DNA of 64,000 nt from Nocardia sp. CC227C (GCF_030767025.1 NZ_JASITE010000004.1:372001-436000), one strand, 5' to 3'; counted from the first letter of the stretch, positions 39,287 through 49,043 are shown. Notes: a model not told the origin generated them from the sequence alone. Program-made: numbers and translations.

Positions 39287-40891
39287 GTGACCCAGGTGAC
39301 CGATACTCGACCGTCCACCCCGGACACCGGGGTGGCGATGTCCAGCCCGGCACCGCTGAGACCCTCGCTGGAACTCGGTCCCACCGATCGGGTGCGCGGG
39401 TGGGTGGTCACGCTGGTGCTCACCGCCATCGCGGCGTTCACGCGATTCCTCATGCTCGGGTACCCGACCGACGGCAAGACGCCGGTCTTCGACGAGAAGC
39501 ACTACGCGCCGCAGGGCTGGCAGGTGCTGACCGGCGGGGTCGAGGACAATCCGGGGTACGGGCTCGTCGTGCATCCACCGGTCGGCAAGCAGATGATCGC
39601 CATCGGCGAGGCCATCTTCGGTTACAACGGGTGGGGGTGGCGGTTCACGGCCGCCGTCTGCGGCACCGTCATGGTGCTGCTGGTGATCCGCATCGTGCGG
39701 CGGATGACGCGTTCCACGCTGGTGGGCGCGTTCGCGGGCATTCTGCTGATCGCCGACGGGGTCACCTTCGTCTCCTCGCGCATCGGCATGCTGGACATCT
39801 TCCAGGCGCTGTTCGTGGTCGCCGCCTTCGGCTGTCTGATCGTGGATCGCGACGAGATGCGCGCCCGCATCGCCCGGGTGGACCGGGAGGGCCGGATCCG
39901 GGACAGTCCGTACGGTCCCCGATTCGGGGTGCGCTGGTGGCGTTTCGGCGCGGGTGTCCTGCTCGGCCTGGCCTGCGGCACCAAATGGTCGGGACTGTAT
40001 TTCGTGGCGGCGTTCACCCTGCTCAGCCTGGCCTTCGACCTCGCCGCCCGGCGCGGCTACCGGGTGCGCCTGCCCTGGCAGGGCACCGCGGTGCGCGATC
40101 TCGCCCCCACCGCCTACGCGCTGGTGGTCGTCCCGCTGCTGGTCTACCTCGCCACCTGGTGGTCCTGGTTCGGTGGCGAGACCACCTACGACCGCTGGGT
40201 GGTCGGCAGCCCCAAACTCGGCAGCGACGGCCTGTTCTCCTGGGTGCCCGACGCGCTGCGCTCGCTCTGGTTCTATTCGGCGGAGGTGCTGCGCTTCCAC
40301 GAGGAACTCACCAATTCGGCGGGCAACCACCACCCGTGGGAATCGAAACCGTGGACCTGGCCGATGGGTCTGCGCCCGATGCTCTACTACTACGCCGATT
40401 CCGGCGTCACCGGCTGCGGCGGCTCGCAGTGCGTGAAGGCCATCATGCTGATCGGCACGCCCGCCCTGTGGTGGGTGGCGCTGCCCGTACTGGCCTGGGC
40501 GCTGTGGCGGACGCTGGTACGCCGCGACTGGCGGTACGCGGCGGTGCTGGTGGGCTACGGCGCGGGCCTGCTGCCCTGGTTCCTGTCGCTGGACCGGCAG
40601 ATGTACTTCTTCTACGCGGTGCCGCTGGCCCCGTTCCTGGCCATGGCCGTGGCGCTGGTGCTCGGCGATATTCTCGGGCACGCCGAGCCGAGCGGGCGAC
40701 GACTATCGGGCGTTGCGGACTGGCAGCGGTTCACCCCGACCAGTGAGCGGCAGGGGCTGGGGCTGCTCATCATCTGCCTGTATCTGGCCCTGGTGATCGC
40801 GAACTTCATCTGGCTGTGGCCGATTCTCACGGCCTATCCGATCACGATCGGGAACTGGCACGACCACCTGTGGCTGCCGAGCTGGCGGTAG
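39287..40891 (+). CDS. pmt: Protein O-mannosyltransferase (Pmt, GT39)
   Basis: 534-residue polytopic membrane enzyme that transfers mannose from polyprenyl-phosphate mannose to exported proteins. The catalytic acidic pair is in the first loop: PVFDEKHYAPQGW near residue 68. About ten hydrophobic segments follow (VLTAIAAFTRFLML, VVVPLLVYLATWWSWF, VGYGAGLLPWFLSLDRQMYFFY). The last hydrophobic helix is followed by GNWHDHLWLPSW. GTG start without a ribosome site but with a -10 (TAACAT) just upstream. Orthologue of Rv1002c by position and motifs. Confidence 0.92.
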   Translation: MTQVTDTRPSTPDTGVAMSSPAPLRPSLELGPTDRVRGWVVTLVLTAIAAFTRFLMLGYPTDGKTPVFDEKHYAPQGWQVLTGGVEDNPGYGLVVHPPVGKQMIAIGEAIFGYNGWGWRFTAAVCGTVMVLLVIRIVRRMTRSTLVGAFAGILLIADGVTFVSSRIGMLDIFQALFVVAAFGCLIVDRDEMRARIARVDREGRIRDSPYGPRFGVRWWRFGAGVLLGLACGTKWSGLYFVAAFTLLSLAFDLAARRGYRVRLPWQGTAVRDLAPTAYALVVVPLLVYLATWWSWFGGETTYDRWVVGSPKLGSDGLFSWVPDALRSLWFYSAEVLRFHEELTNSAGNHHPWESKPWTWPMGLRPMLYYYADSGVTGCGGSQCVKAIMLIGTPALWWVALPVLAWALWRTLVRRDWRYAAVLVGYGAGLLPWFLSLDRQMYFFYAVPLAPFLAMAVALVLGDILGHAEPSGRRLSGVADWQRFTPTSERQGLGLLIICLYLALVIANFIWLWPILTAYPITIGNWHDHLWLPSWR

Positions 40892-40898
40892 CACCCGG

Positions 40899-41270
40899 TC
40901 AACCGGGGTCGGATTCCCCCAGCGCGGCCCGCAGATAACGCACCGCCGCCTCGTCGTCCAGTCCGAGGCGGCGGATGACGCTCACGTACTCGGTGGCGGC
41001 GCGGCCCGCGGTATCACTGGTCGGGTCGCCGGAGGAGGCGATGAAAGAGCCCAGCCTGCCCCGGGTCTCGAGCACACCGTCCTGTTCCAGCTCCCGGTAC
41101 GCCCGCGCCACGGTATTCGGGGCCAGCCGCAGCTGGGCGGCCAGCGCGCGCACGGTGGGGATCTTGGTCCCGGCGGCCAGCTCACCGGATCGCACCCGGG
41201 CGATGACGCCCTGCCGCAGCTGTTCGTAGGGCGGCACCGTCGAGTGGTGGTCGACCGGGATGTCCAGCAT
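40899..41270 (-). CDS. GntR-family regulator, YtrA type
   Basis: 123 residues. A winged helix-turn-helix (about 10-78) with PPYEQLRQGVIARVRSGELAAGTKIPTVRALAAQL and TVARAYRELEQDGVLETR is followed by only about 40 residues, the short YtrA layout. It begins 7 bp after the arcA stop on the same strand and so is probably cotranscribed with arcA. YtrA regulators usually accompany ABC transporters; none is present here. It may regulate its own operon. Confidence 0.88.
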   Translation of the reverse strand: MLDIPVDHHSTVPPYEQLRQGVIARVRSGELAAGTKIPTVRALAAQLRLAPNTVARAYRELEQDGVLETRGRLGSFIASSGDPTSDTAGRAATEYVSVIRRLGLDDEAAVRYLRAALGESDPG

Positions 41271-41277
41271 GGTCCTC

Positions 41278-42507
41278 TCACACCTCCTCACGCGACAGCG
41301 GGCAGGACAGGCAGCGCGGACCGCCGCGGCCGGAACCCAGTTCCGACCCCGGAATCTGCAATACCTCGATGCCCGCGTCCGCGAGCCGTGCGTTGGTCAT
41401 CTCGTTGCGCTCGTAGGCGACGACGACACCGGGTGCGAGCGCGAGCGTGTTGTTGCCGTCGTCCCACTGCTCGCGTTCGGCGGTGACACCGTCCAGACCG
41501 GTGTCCACGACCCGCAGTTTGCCGATTCCCATGGCCTCGGCCGCCACCCGCAGGAAGGGGTCGGGGCCGCCGATGCTCACACCGCCGCCGTCGGTCTTGC
41601 GAATGGCGAAGGCGCACAGGGAATCCTGCACCGCCGGGTACATCACCACCGCATCCACGTCGACCATGGTGCACACCGTGTCCAGATGCATGGTCGCACG
41701 GGTCTGGGCGATCGGCACCACGAGTACCGTGTGGGCGAGGTCGTCCTCGAAGAGGCTGCGCGCCAGGGCCTCCGCACCCGCCGGGGAGGTGCGCTCGCCC
41801 ACTCCGACCGCCACCACACCCGGCGACAGCAGCAGCACGTCGCCGCCCTCGATGGGTGCGGTGTGCGATTCGTAGGCGCGGCGCACGTGCAGGAAGCGCG
41901 GATGGAAGGCGTAGATGAGATCGGTGAGCGAGGTCTCGCGCACCCGCGCGGGCATGGCCAGCGAGGTGATGGCGAAGCGATTGCCGACCCAGAACGAGGA
42001 ATCGCGGGTGAACAGCAGATTCGGCAGCGGGTCGATGACGAAATCGTGCCCGTGGTGCATGCGCCGCACCAGCGAGGTGGCGTCCGGCCCGAACGGCAGT
42101 TCGTCGAAAGTCATTCCGGCCATGAGGATCTGGGCCAGTTCCGGCGCGGGCACGGTGCGCAGGTAGGCGGCCAGCTCGTCGGCGAGCACATGTCCGAGCC
42201 GCCGCGCGTCCACCGCGCCGGAGATGCCCTGTATCCGCGCCGCCCCGCTCACCCGCAGGGTCTCGGTGAGCAGATCGGCCAGCAGCAACACCTCCACGCC
42301 GCGCCCGCGCAGCACGTCGGCGAAGGCGTCGTGCTCCTGCTGCGCCCGCTCCACCCACGGGATGGCGTCGAAGAGCAGCTGGTCGTTGTTGCGCGGCGTC
42401 AACCGCCGCAGTTCATCGCCCGGCCGATGCAGGAGCACCGTGCGCAACGCGCCGACCTCGGACGTGACGGAAAACGGTCGCGCGGCGGGCGCAGCCTCAG
42501 TTCCCAT
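41278..42507 (-). CDS. arcA: Arginine deiminase
   Basis: 409 residues. It converts arginine to citrulline and ammonia. The catalytic cysteine is near the C-terminus in [12 protein letters not shown]; other active-site regions are [31 protein letters not shown] and [16 protein letters not shown] 42507 matches the family start; the frame is open upstream without similarity. No arcB or arcC is nearby, so it is a stand-alone enzyme as in M. tuberculosis Rv1001. It leads a two-gene operon with the GntR gene. Confidence 0.95.
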   Translation of the reverse strand: MGTEAAPAARPFSVTSEVGALRTVLLHRPGDELRRLTPRNNDQLLFDAIPWVERAQQEHDAFADVLRGRGVEVLLLADLLTETLRVSGAARIQGISGAVDARRLGHVLADELAAYLRTVPAPELAQILMAGMTFDELPFGPDATSLVRRMHHGHDFVIDPLPNLLFTRDSSFWVGNRFAITSLAMPARVRETSLTDLIYAFHPRFLHVRRAYESHTAPIEGGDVLLLSPGVVAVGVGERTSPAGAEALARSLFEDDLAHTVLVVPIAQTRATMHLDTVCTMVDVDAVVMYPAVQDSLCAFAIRKTDGGGVSIGGPDPFLRVAAEAMGIGKLRVVDTGLDGVTAEREQWDDGNNTLALAPGVVVAYERNEMTNARLADAGIEVLQIPGSELGSGRGGPRCLSCPLSREEV

Positions 42508-42686
42508 GACACGACGGTAGTTCGCATTCGCGCCGAAGGCAGGGAATTGGACGTCGCATGGGGCTCGCGCCGCCCCGGCCGCGGCTGGGGCCCCGTCGCA
42601 CCGCCGCGCGCCACCGGCCGCGGCCATACGGCCGACCGCTCCCCGGGGGGCGGGCAACAACCCTCAACCTCGAGTAGTGTTCAGGT

Positions 42687-43202
42687 ATGCAACACGCGTC
42701 ATGGCAGGCGAAGGAACTGACGCCCGGACAGCTCTCGGAACGCAGCGGCGTGGCGGTCTCCGCCCTGCACTTCTACGAGCGCGAGGGTCTGCTGCACAGT
42801 CGCCGGACCAGCGGCAATCAGCGCCGCTACCCGCGCGAGACGCTGCGCCGCGTGGCTTTCATCCGCATCTCGCAGCAGGTGGGCATCCCGCTGGCGGAGA
42901 TCCGCAAGGCACTGGACAACCTGCCCGACGGCCGCACCCCGACACGCCGAGACTGGGAGACCCTGTCCACGGCGTGGCGAGCAGACCTGGACGACCGCAT
43001 CGCCCAGCTGATCGCGCTGCGCGACAATCTCACCGGCTGCATCGGCTGCGGCTGTCTGTCCCTGGGCACCTGCAAGATCGTCAATGCCCACGACCACCTC
43101 GGCGACGAGGGGCCCGGCGCCCGGGTGCTCGACATCCACGCCGCGGAGACCTGCGTCAAACCTGGTCCGGAGTGCGCTCCGGCTTCGGCAGAAACGTCGT
43201 GA
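42687..43202 (+). CDS. soxR: Redox-sensitive MerR regulator SoxR
   Basis: 171 residues. MerR-type DNA-binding domain (GQLSERSGVAVSALHFYEREGLL, about 14-36), a dimerisation helix, then the [2Fe-2S] motif C-x2-C-x-C-x5-C at Cys118, 121, 123 and 129. The cluster senses redox-active compounds. I see no clear target oxidoreductase next to it, only a convergent SDR. The 3' end overlaps that SDR gene by 47 bp. Confidence 0.93.
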   Translation: MQHASWQAKELTPGQLSERSGVAVSALHFYEREGLLHSRRTSGNQRRYPRETLRRVAFIRISQQVGIPLAEIRKALDNLPDGRTPTRRDWETLSTAWRADLDDRIAQLIALRDNLTGCIGCGCLSLGTCKIVNAHDHLGDEGPGARVLDIHAAETCVKPGPECAPASAETS

Positions 43203-44025
43203 ACAGGTCGTTGGCCCGGCGCATGACGAACTCGTAGGGCCAGGCGAACTTGCGCGCCCACCAGTAGCCGAAGCGGATGTCGAACTGGGTGTGCACCAGA
43301 TAGGTGCCCTTCTCCACCGCCCGCACCATGATGTCGGCCACCTGCTCGGGCTGTTTGGCGTGCCGCCGGAAACGCTTGATCCACGCCTGGATTCGCGGAT
43401 CGTCGCGATCCGCGCCGACGATGTCCACGGTGTGCACCAGGGGGGTGTCCACCGCGCCCGGCACCACCAGGTGCACCGCGATGCCGTGGCGCTCCAGGTC
43501 GAACCGCAGCACCTCCGACACCCCGCGCAGTCCGAACTTGCTGGCGCTGTAGGCCGCGTGCCACGGGAAGGCCAGCAGCCCGGCCGCCGAGGACACGTTC
43601 AGCAGCGCGCCCCCGCGCCCGGCCTCGATCATGGGCGGCACGAAGTTCTCGATCACGTGGATGGGCCCCATGAGGTTCACGTCCACCATGCGCTTCCAGT
43701 GCCGGTGCTCCAGGTTCTCCACGGTGCCCCAGGTGGATACGCCCGCGATATTCATGACCACGTCGACGGAGCCGAGCTGCTCGTGCACCTCCTTCGCCCA
43801 CTCGGTCACGGCCTCGTAGTCGCTGACATCCAGCGCCCGCGAGTTCTCGACCACCCCGCCTTCGGCGCGCACCCGCGCCACCGTGTCCGCGAGCCCCTCC
43901 GCGTTGACATCGGTGAGGACCAGCCGCGCCCCCTTCCGCGCCGCCGCCAGGGCGGTGGCCCGGCCGATACCGCTCGCCGCGCCGGTAATCACGGTCTTCT
44001 TGCCGCTGAGCTTACGACCACGCAC
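43156..44025 (-). CDS. SDR family oxidoreductase
   Basis: 289-residue classical SDR: TGAASGIGRA (about 14-23), Asp in VLTDVNAEG favouring NAD(H), NIAG, Ser in NVSSAAG and YSASKFG. The longer C-terminus (KFAWPYEFVMRRANDLFTTF) is typical of the mycolata SDR group resembling Rv0068/CmrA-like proteins; this comparison is from memory. GTG 44025 is preferred over the open frame to 44109. It ends inside soxR, convergently. Confidence 0.85.
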   Translation of the reverse strand: MRGRKLSGKKTVITGAASGIGRATALAAARKGARLVLTDVNAEGLADTVARVRAEGGVVENSRALDVSDYEAVTEWAKEVHEQLGSVDVVMNIAGVSTWGTVENLEHRHWKRMVDVNLMGPIHVIENFVPPMIEAGRGGALLNVSSAAGLLAFPWHAAYSASKFGLRGVSEVLRFDLERHGIAVHLVVPGAVDTPLVHTVDIVGADRDDPRIQAWIKRFRRHAKQPEQVADIMVRAVEKGTYLVHTQFDIRFGYWWARKFAWPYEFVMRRANDLFTTFLPKPERTPDQV

Positions 44026-44169
44026 GCTGATCCATCCCTCGAAGTTGACAGCCTTGTCGCAGGGGCACGCTACCCGCGAACAGAGTTGTTCGCCATTGGA
44101 AAGCCCCACAACAGCGCCCCTATTTCCAGGGTCGCACCAGTTTCAACAACCGGTCGGCCGTCCAGGTCG

Positions 44170-46026
44170 CTAGCGCGGAGCGGATCCCGGCAGATCGAGG
44201 TCCAGCGCGATCCGCCCGGCCGTCAGATGCGCCTCCACCTCATCGGCGGGCATGGGCCGTGCGATGAGGAAGCCCTGGGCTCGGTAGCAGCCGAGCGCCA
44301 CCAGCGTGCGCGCCGCCACGGTCGTCTCCACGCCCTCACCGACCACCCCGAGACCGAACGAACCAGCAAGTCCCACAATCGATTTCACAATCGCCAAATC
44401 GTCGGCGCTGGCACCGAGCCGCTGCACGAACCCCCGATCGATCTTCACCGCGTCCACCGGCAGCGCCTTGAGGTGCGAGAGCGAGGAGTATCCGGTGCCG
44501 AAATCGTCGATGGCGATCTGCACGCCCATCCGCTTGAGCCCGCGCAGGGTCACCTGGGTGCGCGCGAGGTCTTGCACCACAACATGTTCGGTGATCTCCA
44601 GGCATACCGACGAGCCGTCGATGCCGAAGCGCCGCAGAATGTCCTCCATGGTCTCGACGAAGTCGAGACTCACCAGCTGCACCGGCGACACATTGATGCG
44701 AATGACCACATTCGACGCCAACCCCCGCCGCCGCCATTTCGCGAACTGCTCACAGGCCGATCGAATCACCCAGCGCCCCAACTCACCCGCGAGGTTGGTG
44801 GCCTCCGCGACCCCCACGAACGCCCCCGGCGGTAGCAGCCCCCGGGTCGGATGCTGCCAGCGCACCAGCGCCTCCAACGCCACCACCCGCCCGGTCCGCA
44901 GATCCACCTCGGGCTGGTAGTGCAGCAGCAGCGACCCGTCCGCCACCGCCCCGCGCAGGTTCAACTCCACATCGTCCTGCAACTCGAACTGCGCCCGCAT
45001 GGCGTCGGTGAACACCGCGACCCCGTTGCCCCCGCTGGACTTGGCCGACAGCAGCGCGTGATCGGCCCGCCGCAGCACATCCGCCACCGTGGTCTCCCCC
45101 GGAATCCCCACGGCCACACCGACACTCGCTCCCCGACTCACCGACTCCCCACCCACGGTGACCCGCCGCCCGATGAGCTGCCGGATCCGCGCCGCCTCAC
45201 TCTCGGCCGCCACCGCGTCCATCGGCTTGGCCGGCACGATCACGAACTCGTCACCCCCGAGCCGGGCGATCATATCCGCCGGATCCAGATTCTCGCGTAG
45301 TCGCGCCGACAGCGTCCGAATGAAGTTGTCCCCCGCCGTATGCCCGAGAAAATCGTTGAGCGCCTTCAACCGATCCAGATCGAGGAAGAACGCCGCCACC
45401 GGCCCCAGATTCCCGGGCCGCAACCGCTCCTCCATATGTTCGAGCAACGCGCGGCGATTTGCCAGGCCGGTGAGGTCGTCGTGCATGGCGATGTAGCGAA
45501 GGCGCTCCTCGGCCTCCACCCGCGCCTGCAGCTGTGCGAACAGCGCGGCAATTGCTTTGAGGACGTTGATCTCGCGCGTGCTCCACTCGCGGTCGCCCTC
45601 TTTGATGAAGCCGAGCACGCCGGTGGCCTCGTCCCGTGATACCAGCGGCACCGCCGCCGCGGATACCGCACCGATGCCGGTGGCCCGTTGAATGAGTCTC
45701 TGGTAATCGGCGAACTCCGGCGTTGGCCGGATGATCATGGGCTCGGTGGCGTGCTCGAGCCGGAGGAAGAGGGAGGGAGTCTCATCGACGTGGGCGATCT
45801 GCAGCGGATCGTCCTCGGCGGAGACGGGACGGCGCGGCCACTCCGCGATCAACAGTGAGGTCTTGCGTTCCCGATCAGTGTGGCGTAGAAAGCTGAAATC
45901 GACATCGAAGTGGTCGACCAGCCACGACAGCACCCGCTCGCTCGCCGCCACCAGATTCGTGGCGTCGACCGCCATCAACTCGGAAGCGACCTGGGTCACC
46001 AGAGAGTCGAGAGTTCGCCGAGGCAC
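44170..46026 (-). CDS. GAF-GGDEF-EAL cyclic-di-GMP enzyme
   Basis: 618 residues: GAF sensor (about 30-165), GGDEF domain with intact RLGGDEFVIV, and EAL domain with VALEALVRWQHP, INVSPVQL, CLEITEH, DDFGTGYSSLSHL, KIDRGFV and GEGVET. Both catalytic sites look complete, so it may make and degrade c-di-GMP. GTG 46026 has GGAG 5 nt upstream; the frame extends to 46098 over the previous gene. Layout and length match M. tuberculosis Rv1354c, which also neighbours a MoeY-type gene. Last gene of a three-gene operon. Confidence 0.9.
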   Translation of the reverse strand: MPRRTLDSLVTQVASELMAVDATNLVAASERVLSWLVDHFDVDFSFLRHTDRERKTSLLIAEWPRRPVSAEDDPLQIAHVDETPSLFLRLEHATEPMIIRPTPEFADYQRLIQRATGIGAVSAAAVPLVSRDEATGVLGFIKEGDREWSTREINVLKAIAALFAQLQARVEAEERLRYIAMHDDLTGLANRRALLEHMEERLRPGNLGPVAAFFLDLDRLKALNDFLGHTAGDNFIRTLSARLRENLDPADMIARLGGDEFVIVPAKPMDAVAAESEAARIRQLIGRRVTVGGESVSRGASVGVAVGIPGETTVADVLRRADHALLSAKSSGGNGVAVFTDAMRAQFELQDDVELNLRGAVADGSLLLHYQPEVDLRTGRVVALEALVRWQHPTRGLLPPGAFVGVAEATNLAGELGRWVIRSACEQFAKWRRRGLASNVVIRINVSPVQLVSLDFVETMEDILRRFGIDGSSVCLEITEHVVVQDLARTQVTLRGLKRMGVQIAIDDFGTGYSSLSHLKALPVDAVKIDRGFVQRLGASADDLAIVKSIVGLAGSFGLGVVGEGVETTVAARTLVALGCYRAQGFLIARPMPADEVEAHLTAGRIALDLDLPGSAPR

Positions 46027-46042
46027 CTTGTCTCCGATCACA

Positions 46043-48193
46043 CTAGCCGCGGGTGTCCGCGCCCGGTACCGGAAGTCGCCTGCTCCGAACCGTGACACCC
46101 GCCGCGTAACCGAGGCGCAGTACCATTGCCAACGTTTCGTGCCCAGGCACTCCCAACACCTTCAGGAAGCGGCCCTGAAGTGACGTTAGTGTATCGGCGA
46201 ACTCCGGGGAAACCCTATGCAACTCCTCGGGACGTCGGGCAAAGAGAAACACCGGAGATACCGGTTGCACCGCCAAACCGTGCCGCTCGGCCTCGATCCA
46301 GACCCGCTGCACGGCCTCGCCGGCGTGCGCGTAGGCCACCAGCTCTTCGGGTCTGTCCATCGGCGGTGCCGGGAAAGTCACCACGGCCACCGCGGAGCTG
46401 GAGCGCACCCGGTCGCGGGTGCCGTCGCCCAGGGCGTCACCACCGGACCAGGTGCGCAGTTGCGCCATGACGTCGGCCCGCCGGGCGATATCGAGTTCGG
46501 CCAGTTCGTCGGGGGCCAGGCCCAGGGTGCGCAGGTCCATGCCGGTGCGCAGGTCGTCGCCGGGCCAGCGCAGTTCGGCGAACATCTCCTCGTGCAGGCG
46601 CGGGGTGAGATACCGTATCCGCTCCGCAGCTCCGAGAATCTCCGCGGCGGTCTCGATCTCGGCCCGCTCGATAACCATGCGCAATCTCGTACCGGCGGCC
46701 TCGGCCCGGGCGGTCAAAGCCTGCGTAACACCGGTTGCCAACGGTTCGCCACTACCGGCCCGGCGGTTGGTGTGGCGGGCGAGCAGCGCCGAATAGTCCT
46801 GTGCGAGCAATGGATCGTCTCCCGCGCCCAGCGTGACGACAGCGGTGAGCGGCCCCGCGCCATCGGCTCGGAATTCGCTCCGCTCGCCGAGCAAGCCGTG
46901 GGCCGCGGCCGCCGACCGCGCGTTGTAGAACGCCGCGCCCACCGCCAGCGCACTGCCGCGGTATCCGATATCCATGGTGGATGTGCGTTCGGGATCGAGC
47001 GTTATGGTTATGGCGTCATCGGTGGCGCTCAACGCCCACGGCTGCGCGTTACCGCCCGAAGGCGCGCACTGGGCGCAGGCCAACACGGCCGCGAGGCCCG
47101 AGGCCGAGGCCGGTCCCGTATCCGCCTCCTCGCCCCAGTTCAGCTCGTCCACCGGTGCCGGTTCGGCGAGTTCGTCCAGGCAGCGCTCCAGGTCGACACG
47201 GGCGCGACCGGACGGCAACTTCTGTCCCAGCGCAATGCGCCGAACCGCCGCGGCCACCGTCGCGCCACCGAGTTGTACGTCGCCGCCGAGCTGCGGCCAA
47301 CTGTTCAGGGTCCGGCCGATCTCGACCATGCTGGCCGCGAGTTTGTCGGACAGATTGCGGCCGTCCAGGATACGAATCACGTGCGGCGCTTTCTCGCGCG
47401 TAGACAGTCCGCGCAGGTCAGCGGCACGAATATCGCCGAGCAGACCGTGGAAGGGGCGACGAGCCGGCTCCAGGTCGAAGCGCTCGACGTCGAGTAGCCC
47501 TCGATCGTTGGACTGCATGAGCAGCGGAAGCCGGTGACGACGGGCGCCCTCGCGCACCGCCAGCTTGATGTCGAGGGAGTCGCACTCCTCGACGACGATG
47601 GACAGTCCGTCGAGAAAGGTGTCGAGGTTGTCGTCGGTGATCCCCGCCTCGAACACCTCGACGGGTAGGTACGGGTCGAGTTCGGCGATGCGCCGGGCGG
47701 CGACCACCGCCTTGTTGACGCCGATATCGAGGAGGGTGCCCGGTACGCGATTCAGGTTGGTCAGTTCGATCATGTCGAAATCGGCCAATCTCAGTGCGCC
47801 ACAGACCCCTTCGAGCGCGAGCGTGTATGCCACCAAATGACCTACGCTCTGGCCGACTACTCCGATCGTCTGCCCGCCGCAGGCTTCCTGCTCGGTTCGG
47901 GTCAGATGATTGCGATTGCGGTCGAGTCGTAGTGCTCGAAGCAACTGTGGCCCCGGTAGGGCTACCACCTGGCGACGCCACGGATAGTAGACCCAACGGT
48001 CCGAATCGGCCTCTTCGGATAATTTTGGAGGGCTGACCAAGGCCGCGAATTCCGCGCGCAGCAAATTTCTCGTATCAGTGAATTCGATTGCCGCGTCGGC
48101 CCGCAATGCCGCGAGCCGGGCGGCGTCGCCTGGGTCGAGTTCATCCAGCAGCAACGGCCGGTAGGCACCGACCGCTCCATGCCCGGCGGTCAT
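46043..48193 (-). CDS. E1-like (ThiF) / nitroreductase fusion, MoeY-like
   Basis: 716 residues. An N-terminal E1-like domain (about 90-270) contains QTIGVVGQSVGHLVAYTLAL, the acidic LADFDMIELTNLNR and EECDSLDIKLAVRE. A C-terminal nitroreductase-like FMN domain (about 370-700) contains CAPSGGNAQPWAL, a second arginine region RHTNRR and VQPVSPVFLF. Length and architecture match M. tuberculosis Rv1355c (moeY). No molybdopterin genes are nearby, so that name may mislead; E1 plus nitroreductase pairs also occur in peptide-modifying systems. ATG 48193 overlaps the previous stop (ATGA). Confidence 0.82.
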   Translation of the reverse strand: MTAGHGAVGAYRPLLLDELDPGDAARLAALRADAAIEFTDTRNLLRAEFAALVSPPKLSEEADSDRWVYYPWRRQVVALPGPQLLRALRLDRNRNHLTRTEQEACGGQTIGVVGQSVGHLVAYTLALEGVCGALRLADFDMIELTNLNRVPGTLLDIGVNKAVVAARRIAELDPYLPVEVFEAGITDDNLDTFLDGLSIVVEECDSLDIKLAVREGARRHRLPLLMQSNDRGLLDVERFDLEPARRPFHGLLGDIRAADLRGLSTREKAPHVIRILDGRNLSDKLAASMVEIGRTLNSWPQLGGDVQLGGATVAAAVRRIALGQKLPSGRARVDLERCLDELAEPAPVDELNWGEEADTGPASASGLAAVLACAQCAPSGGNAQPWALSATDDAITITLDPERTSTMDIGYRGSALAVGAAFYNARSAAAAHGLLGERSEFRADGAGPLTAVVTLGAGDDPLLAQDYSALLARHTNRRAGSGEPLATGVTQALTARAEAAGTRLRMVIERAEIETAAEILGAAERIRYLTPRLHEEMFAELRWPGDDLRTGMDLRTLGLAPDELAELDIARRADVMAQLRTWSGGDALGDGTRDRVRSSSAVAVVTFPAPPMDRPEELVAYAHAGEAVQRVWIEAERHGLAVQPVSPVFLFARRPEELHRVSPEFADTLTSLQGRFLKVLGVPGHETLAMVLRLGYAAGVTVRSRRLPVPGADTRG

Positions 48194-48945
48194 GCCTGAG
48201 CCAGTCCCTCGTCGTACAGCCATGGCACCGGAGGCACCGCGCCATTGCCCGTGAGTTCGGTGAGTTCGGCATCTATGAGACGGGCCTGCGCATCGGAGGC
48301 AACGGACCGATAGGTCCGCATATCCCACCACACCGGCACGGTGCGATAGCGGTCGTCGGGATAGGACGTCGCGGGAATCCACCAGGGCACCCGCGCGCCG
48401 CTGGATTCATATCGCGCGAGCGCGTGTTCCGGCGAGACTCCGACGCCGTAGCGGACCCCCAGCAGCGCGATGGAGTGCACGATGGCACGAGCCACACCCG
48501 ATGCCAGCGCGCGCCGATCGCGTGCCTCGCGCGCGGCCCAACCCGCCTTCGTCTCGATCACTCCATCGACGATCTGTTCGGCGACCATCCGGCGAAACGC
48601 GGCCTCGCCGGGCCGCCCGGCCCAATCCGCGATGGCGTGCACTTCATCGACATGACGATGCGGGCCCTCGGCGCGAACCCCCGCCACCGCATTACCGTCG
48701 GTGTCCAGGGCTACGAAGAACAGTGTGGTGGAGCGACCGTCGATCACCGAGTCGTATTCGAGTGCGGCCTCGGCACCGTAGTGACGGTAGACACGCAGCG
48801 CACCGTCCATGCACCGGCGCCACAGTTCGGGATGTGCCCGCGGGGAACCCGCCACGAATGTGCATCCGGACTCCGTGTCACGAAATCGGAGCATGCCGTC
48901 ACCATGACCTTCAACCTGGGCCAGCGCGATTGGATCGACTGCCAT
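48190..48945 (-). CDS. GNAT/FeeM-like protein, function unknown
   Basis: 251 residues. I do not recognise a characterised family with certainty. The middle (ALRVYRHYGAEAALEYDSVIDGRSTTLFFVALDTDGNAVAGVRAEGP) looks like the central beta strands of a GNAT or N-acyl amino acid synthase (FeeM) fold, and IVHSIALLGVRYGVG resembles a following helix. The C-terminus is Trp/Tyr-rich (VPWWIPATSYPDDRYRTVPVWWDMRTY). First gene of the operon with the E1/nitroreductase fusion and the c-di-GMP enzyme. ATG 48945 has GGGA 5 nt upstream. Confidence 0.6.
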   Translation of the reverse strand: MAVDPIALAQVEGHGDGMLRFRDTESGCTFVAGSPRAHPELWRRCMDGALRVYRHYGAEAALEYDSVIDGRSTTLFFVALDTDGNAVAGVRAEGPHRHVDEVHAIADWAGRPGEAAFRRMVAEQIVDGVIETKAGWAAREARDRRALASGVARAIVHSIALLGVRYGVGVSPEHALARYESSGARVPWWIPATSYPDDRYRTVPVWWDMRTYRSVASDAQARLIDAELTELTGNGAVPPVPWLYDEGLAQA

Positions 48946-49002
48946 ATAGTTCCCACTCCATTGCTGCACTGAACTTCGTGCGCCTGATCGCTCCCGCCCG
49001 AT

Positions 49003-49036
49003 ACGGTCGTGTATCGACCGTGCCCGGCATGGGCAC
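49003..49036 (-). promoter_or_regulatory. Two adjacent hairpins in a 5' leader
   Basis: Two inverted repeats meet near 49020: ACGGTCG/CGACCGT (49003-49009, 49015-49021, loop 5) and GTGCCC/GGGCAC (49020-49025, 49031-49036, loop 5). They occupy the first 35 nt or so of the leader predicted from the promoter at 49044-49072. They could be RNA structure or operator DNA. Confidence 0.45.
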
Positions 49037-49043
49037 CTAGGGG

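Noticed and set aside
42660..42690. SoxR operator upstream of soxR
   Set aside because: CCTCAACCTCGAGTAG has one half-site resembling a sox box, but the second half-site and dyad are not convincing.
46043..48193. Assignment as a molybdopterin biosynthesis enzyme
   Set aside because: The MoeY name is inherited from M. tuberculosis annotation; the domains are E1-like and nitroreductase and no molybdopterin gene is nearby, so no such function is claimed.
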